Origin: Acidimicrobiia bacterium
Lineage (GTDB): Bacteria; Actinomycetota; Acidimicrobiia; Acidimicrobiales; SZUA-35
Assembly (NCBI GenBank): GCA_029863385.1
Contig: JAOTVU010000025.1
Location: forward strand, 1-39,946
Length of the DNA: 39,946 bases
Direction: 5' to 3'
Shown here: one piece after another, positions 1 to 7,598 of the stretch
Position numbering within the stretch: the first letter of the stretch is position 1
Layout: each line of letters starts with the position of its first letter
Notes under the pieces: generated by a model
What the model was told of the DNA's origin: nothing
Seen by the model: the letters and a program-made list of their open reading frames with translations, nothing else
Databases searched by the model: none
Translations under genes and position numbers: made by a program

Positions 1-1
1 C

Positions 2-889
2 CACTTCATCCAGCAGCGGTCACCTCACGAGAACGCCCTGCCCCTGGTGATGACCCACGGCTGGCCGGGATCGATCGTCGAGTTCCACAAGGTGATCGAG
101 CCGCTGACCGACCCGACCCGGTTCGGTGGCGACGCGGCCGACGCCTTCCACGTGATCTCGCCGTCGCTGCCCGGCTTCGCCTTCTCCGGCAAGCCGACCG
201 AGCCCGGCTGGGGGGTGGAGAAGATCGGGGAGCTGTGGGCGCAACTTCTGGCTCGGCTGGGCTACGACCGCTACGTGGCCCAGGGTGGAGACTGGGGATC
301 GGCCGTCACCTCGGCACTGGCCGCCCATGATCCCGACCACTGTGCCGCCATCCATCTGACATTGGCCATGTCGGCCCGTCCGACCGGGGAGCCGTCGACC
401 CCGGAGGAGGAACACGCACTGTCCCGCATCAAGCACTATCGCGATTGGGATTCCGGCTACTCCACCCAGCAGAAGACCCGTCCGCAAACCGTCGGCTACG
501 GACTGCACGACTCGCCGTCGGGCCAGGCGGCTTGGATCCTGGAGAAGTTCCAGGCCTGGACCGACTGTGACGGTCACCCCGAGAATGTGCTGGGCCGTGA
601 TGAGTTGCTCGACAACATCATGCTCTACTGGGTGACCGGCTCGGCCACGTCGTCGGCCCGCATCTACTGGGAGAGCTTCGGCCGGGCCAAACGCCCGAAG
701 GTGACCGTGCCCACCGGATTCGCCGTCTATCCACGTGAGATCGTGCCACCGGTCCGGCCGTGGGTCGAGGCCCTCTACCCCAACATCGTGCATTGGGCCG
801 ACCACGATCGGGGCGGCCACTTCGCCGCCTTCGAGGTGCCCGACACGTTCGTCGCCGACATCCGGGAGTGCTTCCGGCCCTACCGCTGA
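2..889 (+). CDS. Epoxide hydrolase, alpha/beta-hydrolase fold (5' end outside window)
   Basis: The reading frame is open from the first bases of the window, so the N-terminus is missing. The visible protein is the catalytic part of a microsomal/juvenile-hormone-type epoxide hydrolase, which opens epoxides to vicinal diols through an ester intermediate. An HGWPGS oxyanion-hole motif lies near the left edge. The nucleophile elbow GGDWGS follows, with the Asp codon at 290-292. The C-terminal GGHFAAFEVP segment carries the catalytic base His at 818-820. Family members are about 380-400 residues, so roughly 100 residues, mostly the EHN N-terminal domain, lie off the window. No signal peptide can be judged. 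The gene stops 55 bases before the DUF2510 gene on the same strand. The family assignment is firm; the substrate is unknown. Confidence 0.88.
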   Translation, partial: HFIQQRSPHENALPLVMTHGWPGSIVEFHKVIEPLTDPTRFGGDAADAFHVISPSLPGFAFSGKPTEPGWGVEKIGELWAQLLARLGYDRYVAQGGDWGSAVTSALAAHDPDHCAAIHLTLAMSARPTGEPSTPEEEHALSRIKHYRDWDSGYSTQQKTRPQTVGYGLHDSPSGQAAWILEKFQAWTDCDGHPENVLGRDELLDNIMLYWVTGSATSSARIYWESFGRAKRPKVTVPTGFAVYPREIVPPVRPWVEALYPNIVHWADHDRGGHFAAFEVPDTFVADIRECFRPYR

Positions 890-944
890 TCACCGCCCGC
901 GGCCGCGGCGTTCCGAAGGCGCCGGTCAACTACGATGCGCCGTG

Positions 945-1838
945 ATGAACTCGGGCACCACACCCTCGCCGTCACCCGCTTCGGGCTGGTATCCCGACCC
1001 GCTCGATCCGGCGTCGGAGCGGCTCTGGGACGGTGAGCGGTGGACCGAGCAGACCCGCCCGGCGGGGGCGGGTTCGACACCACCCGCACCGCCGCTGCGA
1101 CCTCCGGCTCCTGAACCGATCTCGACGCGACCGAAGCGGGAACGCTCGGGATCCGGGTGGTCGACGGAGTCGATTGTGGGAATCGGCTGTGGGCTGGTGG
1201 CGCTGCTGTCGGTCGGCGGATGTGTGGTTCTGGCGGGTGTGGTTCCGCTGATTGCCGTCCGCAGCCAGGAAGCCTTCGTCGAGGAGGCGGAGATCGCCGT
1301 CGAGGCGCAGACGACGATGGTTCCGATGACCGTTCCACCGGAGCCGATGGAGGAGTTCCCCCCGACGACGGCCGGCGCCGATGTGGCACGGTTCGGATCG
1401 TCGACGGAGATGGTCGCCGTTCTCGACAACGGTGAAGCGGCCGCCTTCGAGGTCACCGTCGAGGAATCGGTTGACGTCACCGAACCGGTCGTTGCCGCCG
1501 GTGGGCCCGCTCTCGAGCCGGGGGACGATCGTGTTCTCGTCGGGGTTGCCGCCTCCTTGGAGCTCCATGAGTCGACGGTCGAACCACTTCCGGCTTCGGG
1601 CTTGTTCGGGTGGACGATCGTCGGTGGTGCAACCGGCACCACGTACCCACCGGTCGTGGCCGGTTCGGTGGGCTGCGATCTCATCGACGCCGACTTGACC
1701 ACCGTTGAGCAATTCGGTATCGGGGAGGAGCAGCGGGGCGTCGTCTGCTTCCTGGTCCCGTCGGCGGACTTCGAGCATCCCGAAACCCAGGTCGTGCTCG
1801 AGGTGGCCGGCGGCGCACCGATCACCTGGATTCGGTAG
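945..1838 (+). CDS. DUF2510 membrane protein with extracytoplasmic C-terminal domain
   Basis: This 297-residue protein has a short N-terminal DUF2510 motif (GWYPDP...RLWDGERWTEQTR, residues 14-38). A Pro-rich linker follows, then one transmembrane helix at about 77-105 and a Thr/Pro/Glu-rich stalk. The C-terminal beta-rich domain of about 130 residues resembles DUF4352-type immunoglobulin-like domains. I expect a membrane-anchored protein with the DUF2510 part inside and the C-terminal domain outside. The motif begins only 13 residues after ATG 945, which argues against the longer upstream frame; GTG 942 directly before it is an alternative start. DUF2510 is common in actinobacterial membrane proteins, but no biochemical role is established, so none is assigned here. 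Confidence 0.8.
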   Translation: MNSGTTPSPSPASGWYPDPLDPASERLWDGERWTEQTRPAGAGSTPPAPPLRPPAPEPISTRPKRERSGSGWSTESIVGIGCGLVALLSVGGCVVLAGVVPLIAVRSQEAFVEEAEIAVEAQTTMVPMTVPPEPMEEFPPTTAGADVARFGSSTEMVAVLDNGEAAAFEVTVEESVDVTEPVVAAGGPALEPGDDRVLVGVAASLELHESTVEPLPASGLFGWTIVGGATGTTYPPVVAGSVGCDLIDADLTTVEQFGIGEEQRGVVCFLVPSADFEHPETQVVLEVAGGAPITWIR

Positions 1839-1885
1839 TTGGTGATTCGGTCGTCGGTCGGCCTCGGTCAGCCGTCGACAGGAGT

Positions 1886-1933
1886 GAACCGTGCGCCCTC
1901 CACCCGGGATGCGGGGCCGAGGACGCACGGTTC
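1886..1933. terminator. Likely bidirectional terminator hairpin
   Basis: A perfect 10-base inverted repeat, GAACCGTGCG (1886-1895) and CGCACGGTTC (1924-1933), encloses a 28-base G+C-rich loop that can itself pair (CCC with GGG). It lies between the convergent ends of the DUF2510 gene (1838) and the amino acid dehydrogenase gene (1962). There is no U-tract, which is usual in high-G+C actinobacteria. The role is inferred from position. Confidence 0.45.
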
Positions 1934-1961
1934 CGAACGTGCTGCTCGGCCACCGGCGTTA

Positions 1962-3011
1962 TCAGGTCGATGCCGTCTCGGACCGCTCTTCAGCGAGCAG
2001 CGCACGGACCCGGTCCCGGGCCACGTCGTCGGTCGGGCGCTGACTGGAGATCGCCTCGGTCAACACATCCAGCGTGGTGGAGAAGATGGCGTCGAGCATG
2101 GCGTCGCGCTGGGTCTCGGTGAGGAATCCGAGTTCGCAGCTCCCGGCGATGGCGCCTCCGGCGCTGACCACGTAGTCGGGAGCCCATAGGATGCCTCGTT
2201 CGGCCAGGGCAACGCCGTCGGCAGAGCGGGCGAGCTGGTTGTTGGCCCCACCACAGATGGCCGTCGCCCGGATGGTGGGGATGGTGTCGGCATCGAGGAC
2301 GCCGCCGACGGCGTTCGGGGACAGGATGTCGACCTCCGCGCTCAGTATCTCGTCGGGGCCGACGACTGTCGCCCCGTGACGCTCGGCGACCGCTTCGGCC
2401 TTGGCCGGGTCGACGTCGGCCACAACCACGTCGGCCCCGGCCTCCACCAGGTGTCCGACCAGATGCGACCCGACACCGCCGGCCCCCTGAACCGCCACCC
2501 GCCGCCCATCGAGTGTTTCGCGACCGTAGGCTGCGGCGGCCGTGGCCCGGATGCCGTTGAACACGCCGACAGCGGTCGGGGGAGCGGTGCTGCCGGCGCC
2601 GGAAGCCCGCCCGGCCACGTGCTCGGTGACCTCGGCCAGGATCTCCATGTCGTCGGCATTGGTACCGACGTCGGGCCCGGCCGTGTAACGGCCGTCGAGT
2701 GATGCGATGAAGCGACCGAAGGCCTGCAGCAACGCCGGTGTCTTGTCGGTCGCCGGGTCCCCGATGATCACGGACTTGGCGCCGCCCATCCGCAACCCGG
2801 CCAGCACCATCTTGTAGGTCATCGCCCTCGACAGCCGGAGCACATCGGTCAGGGCGTCGTCCACCGTGGCGTAGGGGCGGAACCGAACCCCACCGCCGGC
2901 CGACGGTCCACGGAGGTGATGGATCGCCACGATGGCCTCGAGCCCCGTGTCATCGTCGGAAACGAAGGTGACCTGCTGATGACCGTCGAACTCGGGATGA
3001 TCAAACACCAT
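1962..3011 (-). CDS. Branched-chain amino acid (leucine/valine) dehydrogenase
   Basis: This is a 349-residue member of the Glu/Leu/Phe/Val dehydrogenase family. Such enzymes oxidatively deaminate a branched-chain or aromatic amino acid to its 2-keto acid and ammonia with NAD. The substrate-binding and catalytic lysines sit in TYK (K67) and GGAK (K79), at the positions expected for leucine dehydrogenase. The glycine-rich nucleotide motif GAGGVGSHL marks the Rossmann domain in the middle of the protein. Length matches leucine/valine dehydrogenases (about 350-365), not the longer glutamate dehydrogenases. ATG 3011 is chosen because AGGAGG lies about 8 bases upstream; an in-frame extension further upstream has no such site. 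It follows azlD by 30 bases on the same strand. Leu versus Val preference cannot be read from sequence. Confidence 0.9.
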   Translation of the reverse strand: MVFDHPEFDGHQQVTFVSDDDTGLEAIVAIHHLRGPSAGGGVRFRPYATVDDALTDVLRLSRAMTYKMVLAGLRMGGAKSVIIGDPATDKTPALLQAFGRFIASLDGRYTAGPDVGTNADDMEILAEVTEHVAGRASGAGSTAPPTAVGVFNGIRATAAAAYGRETLDGRRVAVQGAGGVGSHLVGHLVEAGADVVVADVDPAKAEAVAERHGATVVGPDEILSAEVDILSPNAVGGVLDADTIPTIRATAICGGANNQLARSADGVALAERGILWAPDYVVSAGGAIAGSCELGFLTETQRDAMLDAIFSTTLDVLTEAISSQRPTDDVARDRVRALLAEERSETAST

Positions 3012-3041
3012 GACGAGCCTCCTGTTCACGTCGACCGACGT

Positions 3042-3347
3042 TCAAGCTAGCAGTCGCACCAGCGCGGTGGCCGCGGCGGCGGCGATGACGACAACGGTCA
3101 GCGGGGCTTTCCGCCACACCATCACCGCGGCGACGAGCAACCCGACGGCTCGGGCGTCGAGCGTCAATCGGGCGTCGGACACGAAGGTCAATTGTGCAAT
3201 GACCCCGGCGATGACCGCAGCAGGAAGCAGGTCGCCGAGATGGCTCAACGTCGGCCGCCGGGCGAGAACAGGACCGGCCCAGAACATCCCGACCAGTCGT
3301 TGACCGGCCACGCCCGCCGACATGGCGACGATGGCCCACCAGCTCAT
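3042..3347 (-). CDS. azlD: AzlD-type branched-chain amino acid transport subunit
   Basis: A 101-residue hydrophobic protein with about four membrane segments, typical in size and pattern of AzlD (MSWWAIVAMSAGV...GDLLPAAVIAGVI...). AzlD is the small partner of AzlC. Together they form an exporter for branched-chain amino acids (AzlCD in Bacillus, BrnFE in Corynebacterium). Its ATG overlaps the azlC stop by four bases (ATGA), implying translational coupling. A larger in-frame ORF extends upstream across azlC, but that part is only the antisense-type shadow of azlC. The neighbouring branched-chain amino acid dehydrogenase supports this substrate class. Confidence 0.85.
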   Translation of the reverse strand: MSWWAIVAMSAGVAGQRLVGMFWAGPVLARRPTLSHLGDLLPAAVIAGVIAQLTFVSDARLTLDARAVGLLVAAVMVWRKAPLTVVVIAAAAATALVRLLA

Positions 3348-4045
3348 GCCCGGTCCTCGGTCACCGGTCCGGGCCCCGACCTGCCGGCCGGTCCCCGGGT
3401 GAACGTCAGCACGGCCACCACGGCCCCGAGCGCACTGGCCAGTATCGGCAGCCCGCCGGGGGCGACCGGAATCAGCAGGCAACAGATGCCGGCCCCGACC
3501 ACGGCGGCCGTCAATCCATCGCGGCGGCGTACCAGTGCGCCGATGATGGCCATCAACGTCGCGGGAAACACGGCATCGAGGCCCCAGGCCCGACCGTCGC
3601 CGATCACATCGCCGAGGAAGACACCCACCAGGCTGCCGATCCACCATCCGATCATCAGCGCCGCCGTGACCCGCCAGAACACCCGGCGAAGTTCTGAGCG
3701 ATCGGCTTGCTGGACGGCGAGGCCCACATTCGGATCGAACGAGTTGATCGCCGCCGCGGCACGTTCCAGCGTCGGCGCCTGGTATCGGGCTCCGAGACTG
3801 AGGGCCAACAGACCGAACCGCGACGCCACCAACCACCCGCTCAACACACCGATCGCCGCCGAGCCGCCGGCGTCCCTCACGGCGAGGAAGGCCAGCTCGC
3901 TGGTGGCCGAGTAGATCACCAGCGCCGCCCCGAGCGTCGTCGGAATCGAGATACCTCGCTCGATCATGGCCACGCTCACCGTCACCCCGACCGCGAAGTA
4001 GGTGAAGGCCAGGGCGAGATAGTCGGCCGGACGGGGAGCGGTCAA
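3344..4045 (-). CDS. azlC: AzlC-type branched-chain amino acid permease
   Basis: A 233-residue integral membrane protein with repeated hydrophobic segments, the normal length for AzlC, the large subunit of the AzlCD/BrnFE exporter. The segment GAALVIYSATSELAFLAV matches the family's conserved first-half region. The start must be TTG at 4045: no ATG or GTG precedes the first membrane helix in this frame, and the first internal Met would delete that helix. Its ribosome binding site is weak. It begins 15 bases after the DinB gene, so it is probably read as part of the longer kbl-tdh-dinB-azlCD transcript. Export of valine, leucine or isoleucine is inferred from the family and from the downstream dehydrogenase. 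Confidence 0.85.
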   Translation of the reverse strand: MTAPRPADYLALAFTYFAVGVTVSVAMIERGISIPTTLGAALVIYSATSELAFLAVRDAGGSAAIGVLSGWLVASRFGLLALSLGARYQAPTLERAAAAINSFDPNVGLAVQQADRSELRRVFWRVTAALMIGWWIGSLVGVFLGDVIGDGRAWGLDAVFPATLMAIIGALVRRRDGLTAAVVGAGICCLLIPVAPGGLPILASALGAVVAVLTFTRGPAGRSGPGPVTEDRA

Positions 4046-4060
4046 CGAAGCATCGACTTG

Positions 4061-4597
4061 CTAGCCGGCGGTGTCGCCGTCGATCGACTCCCGGATGAAG
4101 TCGGCGTGGCCGCAGTGACGAGCGTACTCCTCGATCATGTGGACCATGATCCACCGCAGATTCCAGGTCTCGCCAGTCCGGGGGTGTGATCGCTTCGACG
4201 CCTGATCCAGCGTTTCGGCGGCTGCCTCGCGGGCTCGGGAGTCCTCGCACGCGGCTTCGAACGAGGTGGTCAACTCGTCGATCGAAAGCGACTGGGCGTG
4301 GGTCATCTCGGCGTCGGGGTCGGCGTCGAAGTCGAACGATGCCGACCGCTCGCCGAAGTCCTCACCGTCGAACCGGACTCGGAACCAGTGTTCCTCGACG
4401 AGGGTCATGTGTCCGATCAGGCGGGAGAGGGTCAAGGTCGACGGCGGCTGGGCGATCTGCAGTTGTTCGGCGGTGAGCCCCCAGGCCCGGTCGATCAGTG
4501 CCGCCCGGTGGAAGTCGAGGAACTGCCGCAGCATCTCCCGCTCACCGGCATGGGTGTCGATCGAAGGAGGAGCGGGACGATCTTCAGGCCAGGACAT
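4061..4597 (-). CDS. DinB/DUF664-family protein
   Basis: A 178-residue protein of the DinB-like four-helix-bundle superfamily, DUF664 branch. Putative metal-ligand histidines sit in the two usual places: GHMTLVEEHWF in the first half and HMIEEYARHCGHADF near the C-terminus. Related proteins include metal-dependent thiol transferases that use mycothiol or bacillithiol, but most DUF664 members are uncharacterised. I do not assign a reaction. ATG 4597 is chosen; a TTG two codons upstream is possible. The gene sits 40 bases after tdh and 15 bases before azlC on the same strand, so it appears to belong to the amino-acid transcription unit. Confidence 0.75.
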   Translation of the reverse strand: MSWPEDRPAPPSIDTHAGEREMLRQFLDFHRAALIDRAWGLTAEQLQIAQPPSTLTLSRLIGHMTLVEEHWFRVRFDGEDFGERSASFDFDADPDAEMTHAQSLSIDELTTSFEAACEDSRAREAAAETLDQASKRSHPRTGETWNLRWIMVHMIEEYARHCGHADFIRESIDGDTAG

Positions 4598-4637
4598 GGG
4601 CAAATGCTACCCTGGCCCACCGCGGGCCGCCCGGTGT

Positions 4638-5708
4638 TCACGTCGGCTGGTCCCAGGTCATCAGAACCTTGGCCGCGTCGCCGCTCTCCACCGACTCGAA
4701 GGCGTCCTCGAACTCGCTGACGTGATAGCGCCGACCGATGATCGGATGCACGTCCAGTCCCTCCGACAACAGTGCGGCCGCCTTGTACCAGGTGTCGAAC
4801 ATCTTCCGGCCGTAGATGCCCTGGAGGGTCAGGCCCTTGAAGATGACGTCGCTCCAGTCGACGGCGGTGCCGTCGGGGACCAGCCCCAGGAGCGCTATCC
4901 GTCCGCCGTGGTTCATCGTCTTGATCATGGAGGCGAGCGCGGCGGGCGCACCCGACATCTCGAGCCCCACGTCGAACCCCTCCTGCATGCCCAGTTCGGC
5001 CATCACGTCGGTCAGCCGTTCCCGTCCGACGTTGACCACCCTGGTTGCGCCCACCTCTTCAGCGACCTTCAACCGGTTGTCGTTCAGGTCGGTGACGACG
5101 ACGTGGCGGGCCCCGGCCCGCTGGGCGATCGGTGCCGCCATCAGCCCGATCGGGCCGGCGCCGGTGATCAGCACGTCCTCACCGACGAGGTCGAAGGTGA
5201 GCGCCGTGTGAACCGCATTGCCGAGCGGGTCGAGAATAGCGGCGGTGTCGTCATCGATGTCGTCGGGAATCTCGTAGACGTTGAAGGCTGGTACGACGAC
5301 GTACTCGGCGAAGGCGCCGTCTCGCTGTACACCTATGCCGACCGTGTTGCGGCAGAGGTGGCGACGGCCGGCTCGGCAGTTGCGGCAATGTCCGCAGGTG
5401 ATGTGGCCCTCGGCCGAGACCCGGGTTCCGACGTCGACCCCCCGCACGTGGTCCCCGACCTCGGCCACTACGCCCATGAACTCGTGACCAAGGGTCAGCG
5501 GTGGCGGCACAGTGGCCGCGGCCCAGTCGTTCCACTGGTGGATGTGGAGGTCGGTGCCGCAGATGGCCATGCGTTGAACCTGGATGAGCACGTCATCGGA
5601 GGCGACGGTGGGCCGCTCGATCTCGCACAACGTCAATCCCGGTGCGGCCTCGACCTTGCGCAACGCCTGCATGGTCGTCGGATTTCGGCCCTGGCCGTCG
5701 TCGCTCAT
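4638..5708 (-). CDS. tdh: L-threonine 3-dehydrogenase
   Basis: A 356-residue zinc-dependent medium-chain dehydrogenase. TDH oxidises L-threonine with NAD to 2-amino-3-ketobutyrate. Catalytic zinc ligands are Cys50 (CGTDLH) and His75-Glu76 (GHE). The structural zinc lobe has Cys105, Cys108, Cys111 and Cys119. The Rossmann motif [10 protein letters not shown] follows the catalytic domain. The NAMxT-type stretch seen as [11 protein letters not shown] is typical of TDH rather than generic alcohol dehydrogenases. The start codon overlaps the kbl stop by one base (TGATG), so translation is coupled. The pairing with kbl makes the threonine-to-glycine plus acetyl-CoA route nearly certain. Confidence 0.93.
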   Translation of the reverse strand: MSDDGQGRNPTTMQALRKVEAAPGLTLCEIERPTVASDDVLIQVQRMAICGTDLHIHQWNDWAAATVPPPLTLGHEFMGVVAEVGDHVRGVDVGTRVSAEGHITCGHCRNCRAGRRHLCRNTVGIGVQRDGAFAEYVVVPAFNVYEIPDDIDDDTAAILDPLGNAVHTALTFDLVGEDVLITGAGPIGLMAAPIAQRAGARHVVVTDLNDNRLKVAEEVGATRVVNVGRERLTDVMAELGMQEGFDVGLEMSGAPAALASMIKTMNHGGRIALLGLVPDGTAVDWSDVIFKGLTLQGIYGRKMFDTWYKAAALLSEGLDVHPIIGRRYHVSEFEDAFESVESGDAAKVLMTWDQPT

Positions 5709-6916
5709 CAGGCCACCACCTCCAGCTCACGGCCGACCGCGATGAAGGCCTCGATGGCCCGGTCCAACTGATCCGTGGAATGGGCTGCGCTCATCTGGGT
5801 GCGGATGCGGGCCGTGTCGCGGGGCACGACCGGGAACGAGAACGCGGTGACATAGACGTCGCGGTCGAGGAGCCGCCGGGCGAACTCGGCGGCCAGCACG
5901 GCGTCGCCGAGCATCACCGGGATGATGGGATGGCCCTGACCGGCGAGCGTGAATCCGGCCGCCCCCATGGCCGACCGGAAGTGGGCCGCGTTGGCGCTGA
6001 TCCGGTCCCGCAGGTGGTCGCCGGCCCGGGCCAACTCGATCGCCTTGATCGCCCCGGCCAGCAGCGGGGGAGCGACGGCGTTGGAGAACAGGTAGGGCCG
6101 GGCCCGCTGACGGAGCAGGTCCACGATCTCTGAACGAGCGGCGACGAACCCGCCCATCCCGCCACCCAGCGCCTTGCCGAGCGTGCTAGTGACGATGTCC
6201 ACCCGATCGGCCACCCCTTGTAGCGCCGGGGTGCCCCGTCCTTCCGGGCCGATGAAGCCGCTGGCGTGACAGTCATCGACCATCACGAGGCAGCCGTGCC
6301 GATCGGCGATCTCACAGATCCCAGCGACATCGGCGGTCACACCGTCCATCGAGAACACGCCGTCGGTGACGATCAGGATCGTGCGCGCCCCCGCCGCCCG
6401 GGCCTCGGTGACCTTCGCCTCCAGGTCGCCGAGGTCGCCGGTCGCGAACCGGTGGCGGGCAGCCTTGCACAGGCGAATACCGTCGATGATCGAGGCGTGG
6501 TTGAGGGAGTCGGAGACGATGGCATCCTCCGGCCCGAGCAGCGGTTCGAACACGGCGCCGTTGGCGTCGAAGCAGGCGGCGAAGGTGATGGCGTCGTCGG
6601 TGCCGAGCCACTCGGCGATCAACCGTTCGAGCTGCCTGTGGAGATCCTGGGTGCCGCAGATGAACCGCACCGACGCCATCCCGAAGCCGTGGCTGTCGAT
6701 GGCTTCCTGCGCGGCCGCCATGATCTCCGGATTGTCGGCCAGGCCGAGGTAGTTGTTGGCGCACAGGTTGAGCACCGACCGCCGGACTCCGTTCTGCTCC
6801 ACCTCGATCTCGCCTCGCTGGGGAGAGACGATGATCCGCTCGGCCTTCCACAGGCCGTCGGCTTCGATCTCCCGCAGCGACTCGGCCAACCGTTCGTAGA
6901 ATGCCGTTCGGCTCAT
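5708..6916 (-). CDS. kbl: Glycine C-acetyltransferase (2-amino-3-ketobutyrate CoA ligase)
   Basis: A 402-residue PLP enzyme of the alpha-oxoamine synthase family, the usual length for KBL. It cleaves 2-amino-3-ketobutyrate with CoA to glycine and acetyl-CoA, the second step of threonine catabolism after Tdh. [11 protein letters not shown] lies at 50-60 and [10 protein letters not shown] at 214-223. The Schiff-base lysine is K248 in [11 protein letters not shown] strong GAGGAGG ribosome binding site lies about 7 bases before ATG 6916. It is the first gene of the run and has its own leader with a 19-base inverted repeat and a TATGAT box. The alternatives, 5-aminolevulinate synthase and BioF, are excluded mainly by the coupled tdh. 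Confidence 0.93.
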   Translation of the reverse strand: MSRTAFYERLAESLREIEADGLWKAERIIVSPQRGEIEVEQNGVRRSVLNLCANNYLGLADNPEIMAAAQEAIDSHGFGMASVRFICGTQDLHRQLERLIAEWLGTDDAITFAACFDANGAVFEPLLGPEDAIVSDSLNHASIIDGIRLCKAARHRFATGDLGDLEAKVTEARAAGARTILIVTDGVFSMDGVTADVAGICEIADRHGCLVMVDDCHASGFIGPEGRGTPALQGVADRVDIVTSTLGKALGGGMGGFVAARSEIVDLLRQRARPYLFSNAVAPPLLAGAIKAIELARAGDHLRDRISANAAHFRSAMGAAGFTLAGQGHPIIPVMLGDAVLAAEFARRLLDRDVYVTAFSFPVVPRDTARIRTQMSAAHSTDQLDRAIEAFIAVGRELEVVA

Positions 6917-6934
6917 GACGGACCTCCTCGTGAA

Positions 6935-6980
6935 GCCGATCCTCCGGATCGGCGACCAGGAGCCAAATCATAGAGCCAAA
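6935..6980 (-). promoter_or_regulatory. kbl-tdh leader: inverted repeat and -10 candidate
   Basis: Reading on the minus strand, a -10-like TATGAT (6972-6967) lies between two copies of TTTGGCTC (6980-6973 and 6967-6960). About 14 bases downstream is a perfect inverted repeat, GCCGATCC-TCC-GGATCGGC (arms 6935-6942 and 6946-6953). The repeat falls between the expected transcription start and the kbl ribosome binding site. It could be an operator or a 3-base-loop RNA hairpin. I see no convincing -35. Confidence 0.45.
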
Positions 6981-7042
6981 CATCGGAACCATGTGCCGTC
7001 GGCGACCCGGTAACGGGTTGTGGTAAGTACGAACTTCGGGCG

Positions 7043-7594
7043 TCAGGGCCGGAGATCGATACGGCGCAGCAACTCGGCCAGGGCGGCCAGCGCTCCCCGG
7101 GCCTGACCGATGGCTTTCATCTCCTGCCAGTGACCGAGCAACATCACGGCGATGAGGGCCGCAAGCTCCCACCAGAAGTCGTGCTCGCCGAACCCGAGTG
7201 ACGACGCCAGTGATGAGAGGTAGGCGACGGTGATGGCCAGGGCGGTGAGCAACGTCATCGCCGGCTGACGGTTGCGGACCTCGGCCACGCCACCGGACAG
7301 GAACGGTCGACCGCCCCACGGGTAGATGACGGTTCCCACCACCGGCGCCACCCAGGACGCCCAGGCCCCTTCGATCGTACAGCCGAACCACTCCTGGATC
7401 TGAGCCGAAAAGACCAGTACGGGGACGGCGAGCACGAGATTCCACCAGAACAACCGACGGAAGATCTCCGGATCGTGGCCGGCGTGCTCGGTGTGGTCGT
7501 CGTGCTCGGTGTGGTTGCCATCCTGACCTCGATGGTCTGACGCGAGCTGGTTCACGACCTCCAGCCGAGACCTTCCATTCGGCTGGAAGGTCAA
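7043..7594 (-). pseudogene. Truncated copper-type P1B-ATPase (N-terminal remnant)
   Basis: The frame encodes 183 residues that match the start of CopB-like heavy-metal P-type ATPases. A His/Asp-rich N-terminus (about 20-41) is followed by FRRLFWWNLVLAVPV, GTVIYPWGGRPFLSG, RQPAMTLLTALAITVAYL and the helix WELAALIAVMLLGHWQEM. It then stops after LAALAELLRRIDLRP. The actuator TGES motif, the CPH/CPC membrane motif, the DKTGT phosphorylation site and the nucleotide domain are all missing, and I do not find them in other frames before kbl. The annotated TTG start lies inside a terminator-like hairpin, so the original start was probably a GTG near 7555. It cannot pump ions as it stands. Most likely a decaying gene; a retained metal-binding membrane fragment is less likely. 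Confidence 0.8.
7560..7592 (-). terminator. Two mutually exclusive 9-bp hairpins after the BKACE gene
   Basis: A perfect 9-base inverted repeat, GACCTTCCA (7569-7577) with TGGAAGGTC (7584-7592), closes a 6-base loop seven bases after the BKACE stop. A second perfect 9-base pairing, TCCAGCCGA (7560-7568) with TCGGCTGGA (7579-7587), uses overlapping bases, so the two cannot form together. The first is a plausible terminator for the dioxygenase-BKACE transcript, without a U-tract. Confidence 0.5.
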
Positions 7595-7598
7595 GGCA

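Noticed and set aside
4266-5771. A 501-codon plus-strand frame.
   Set aside because: It is antisense to the DinB and tdh genes, both of which have intact motifs.
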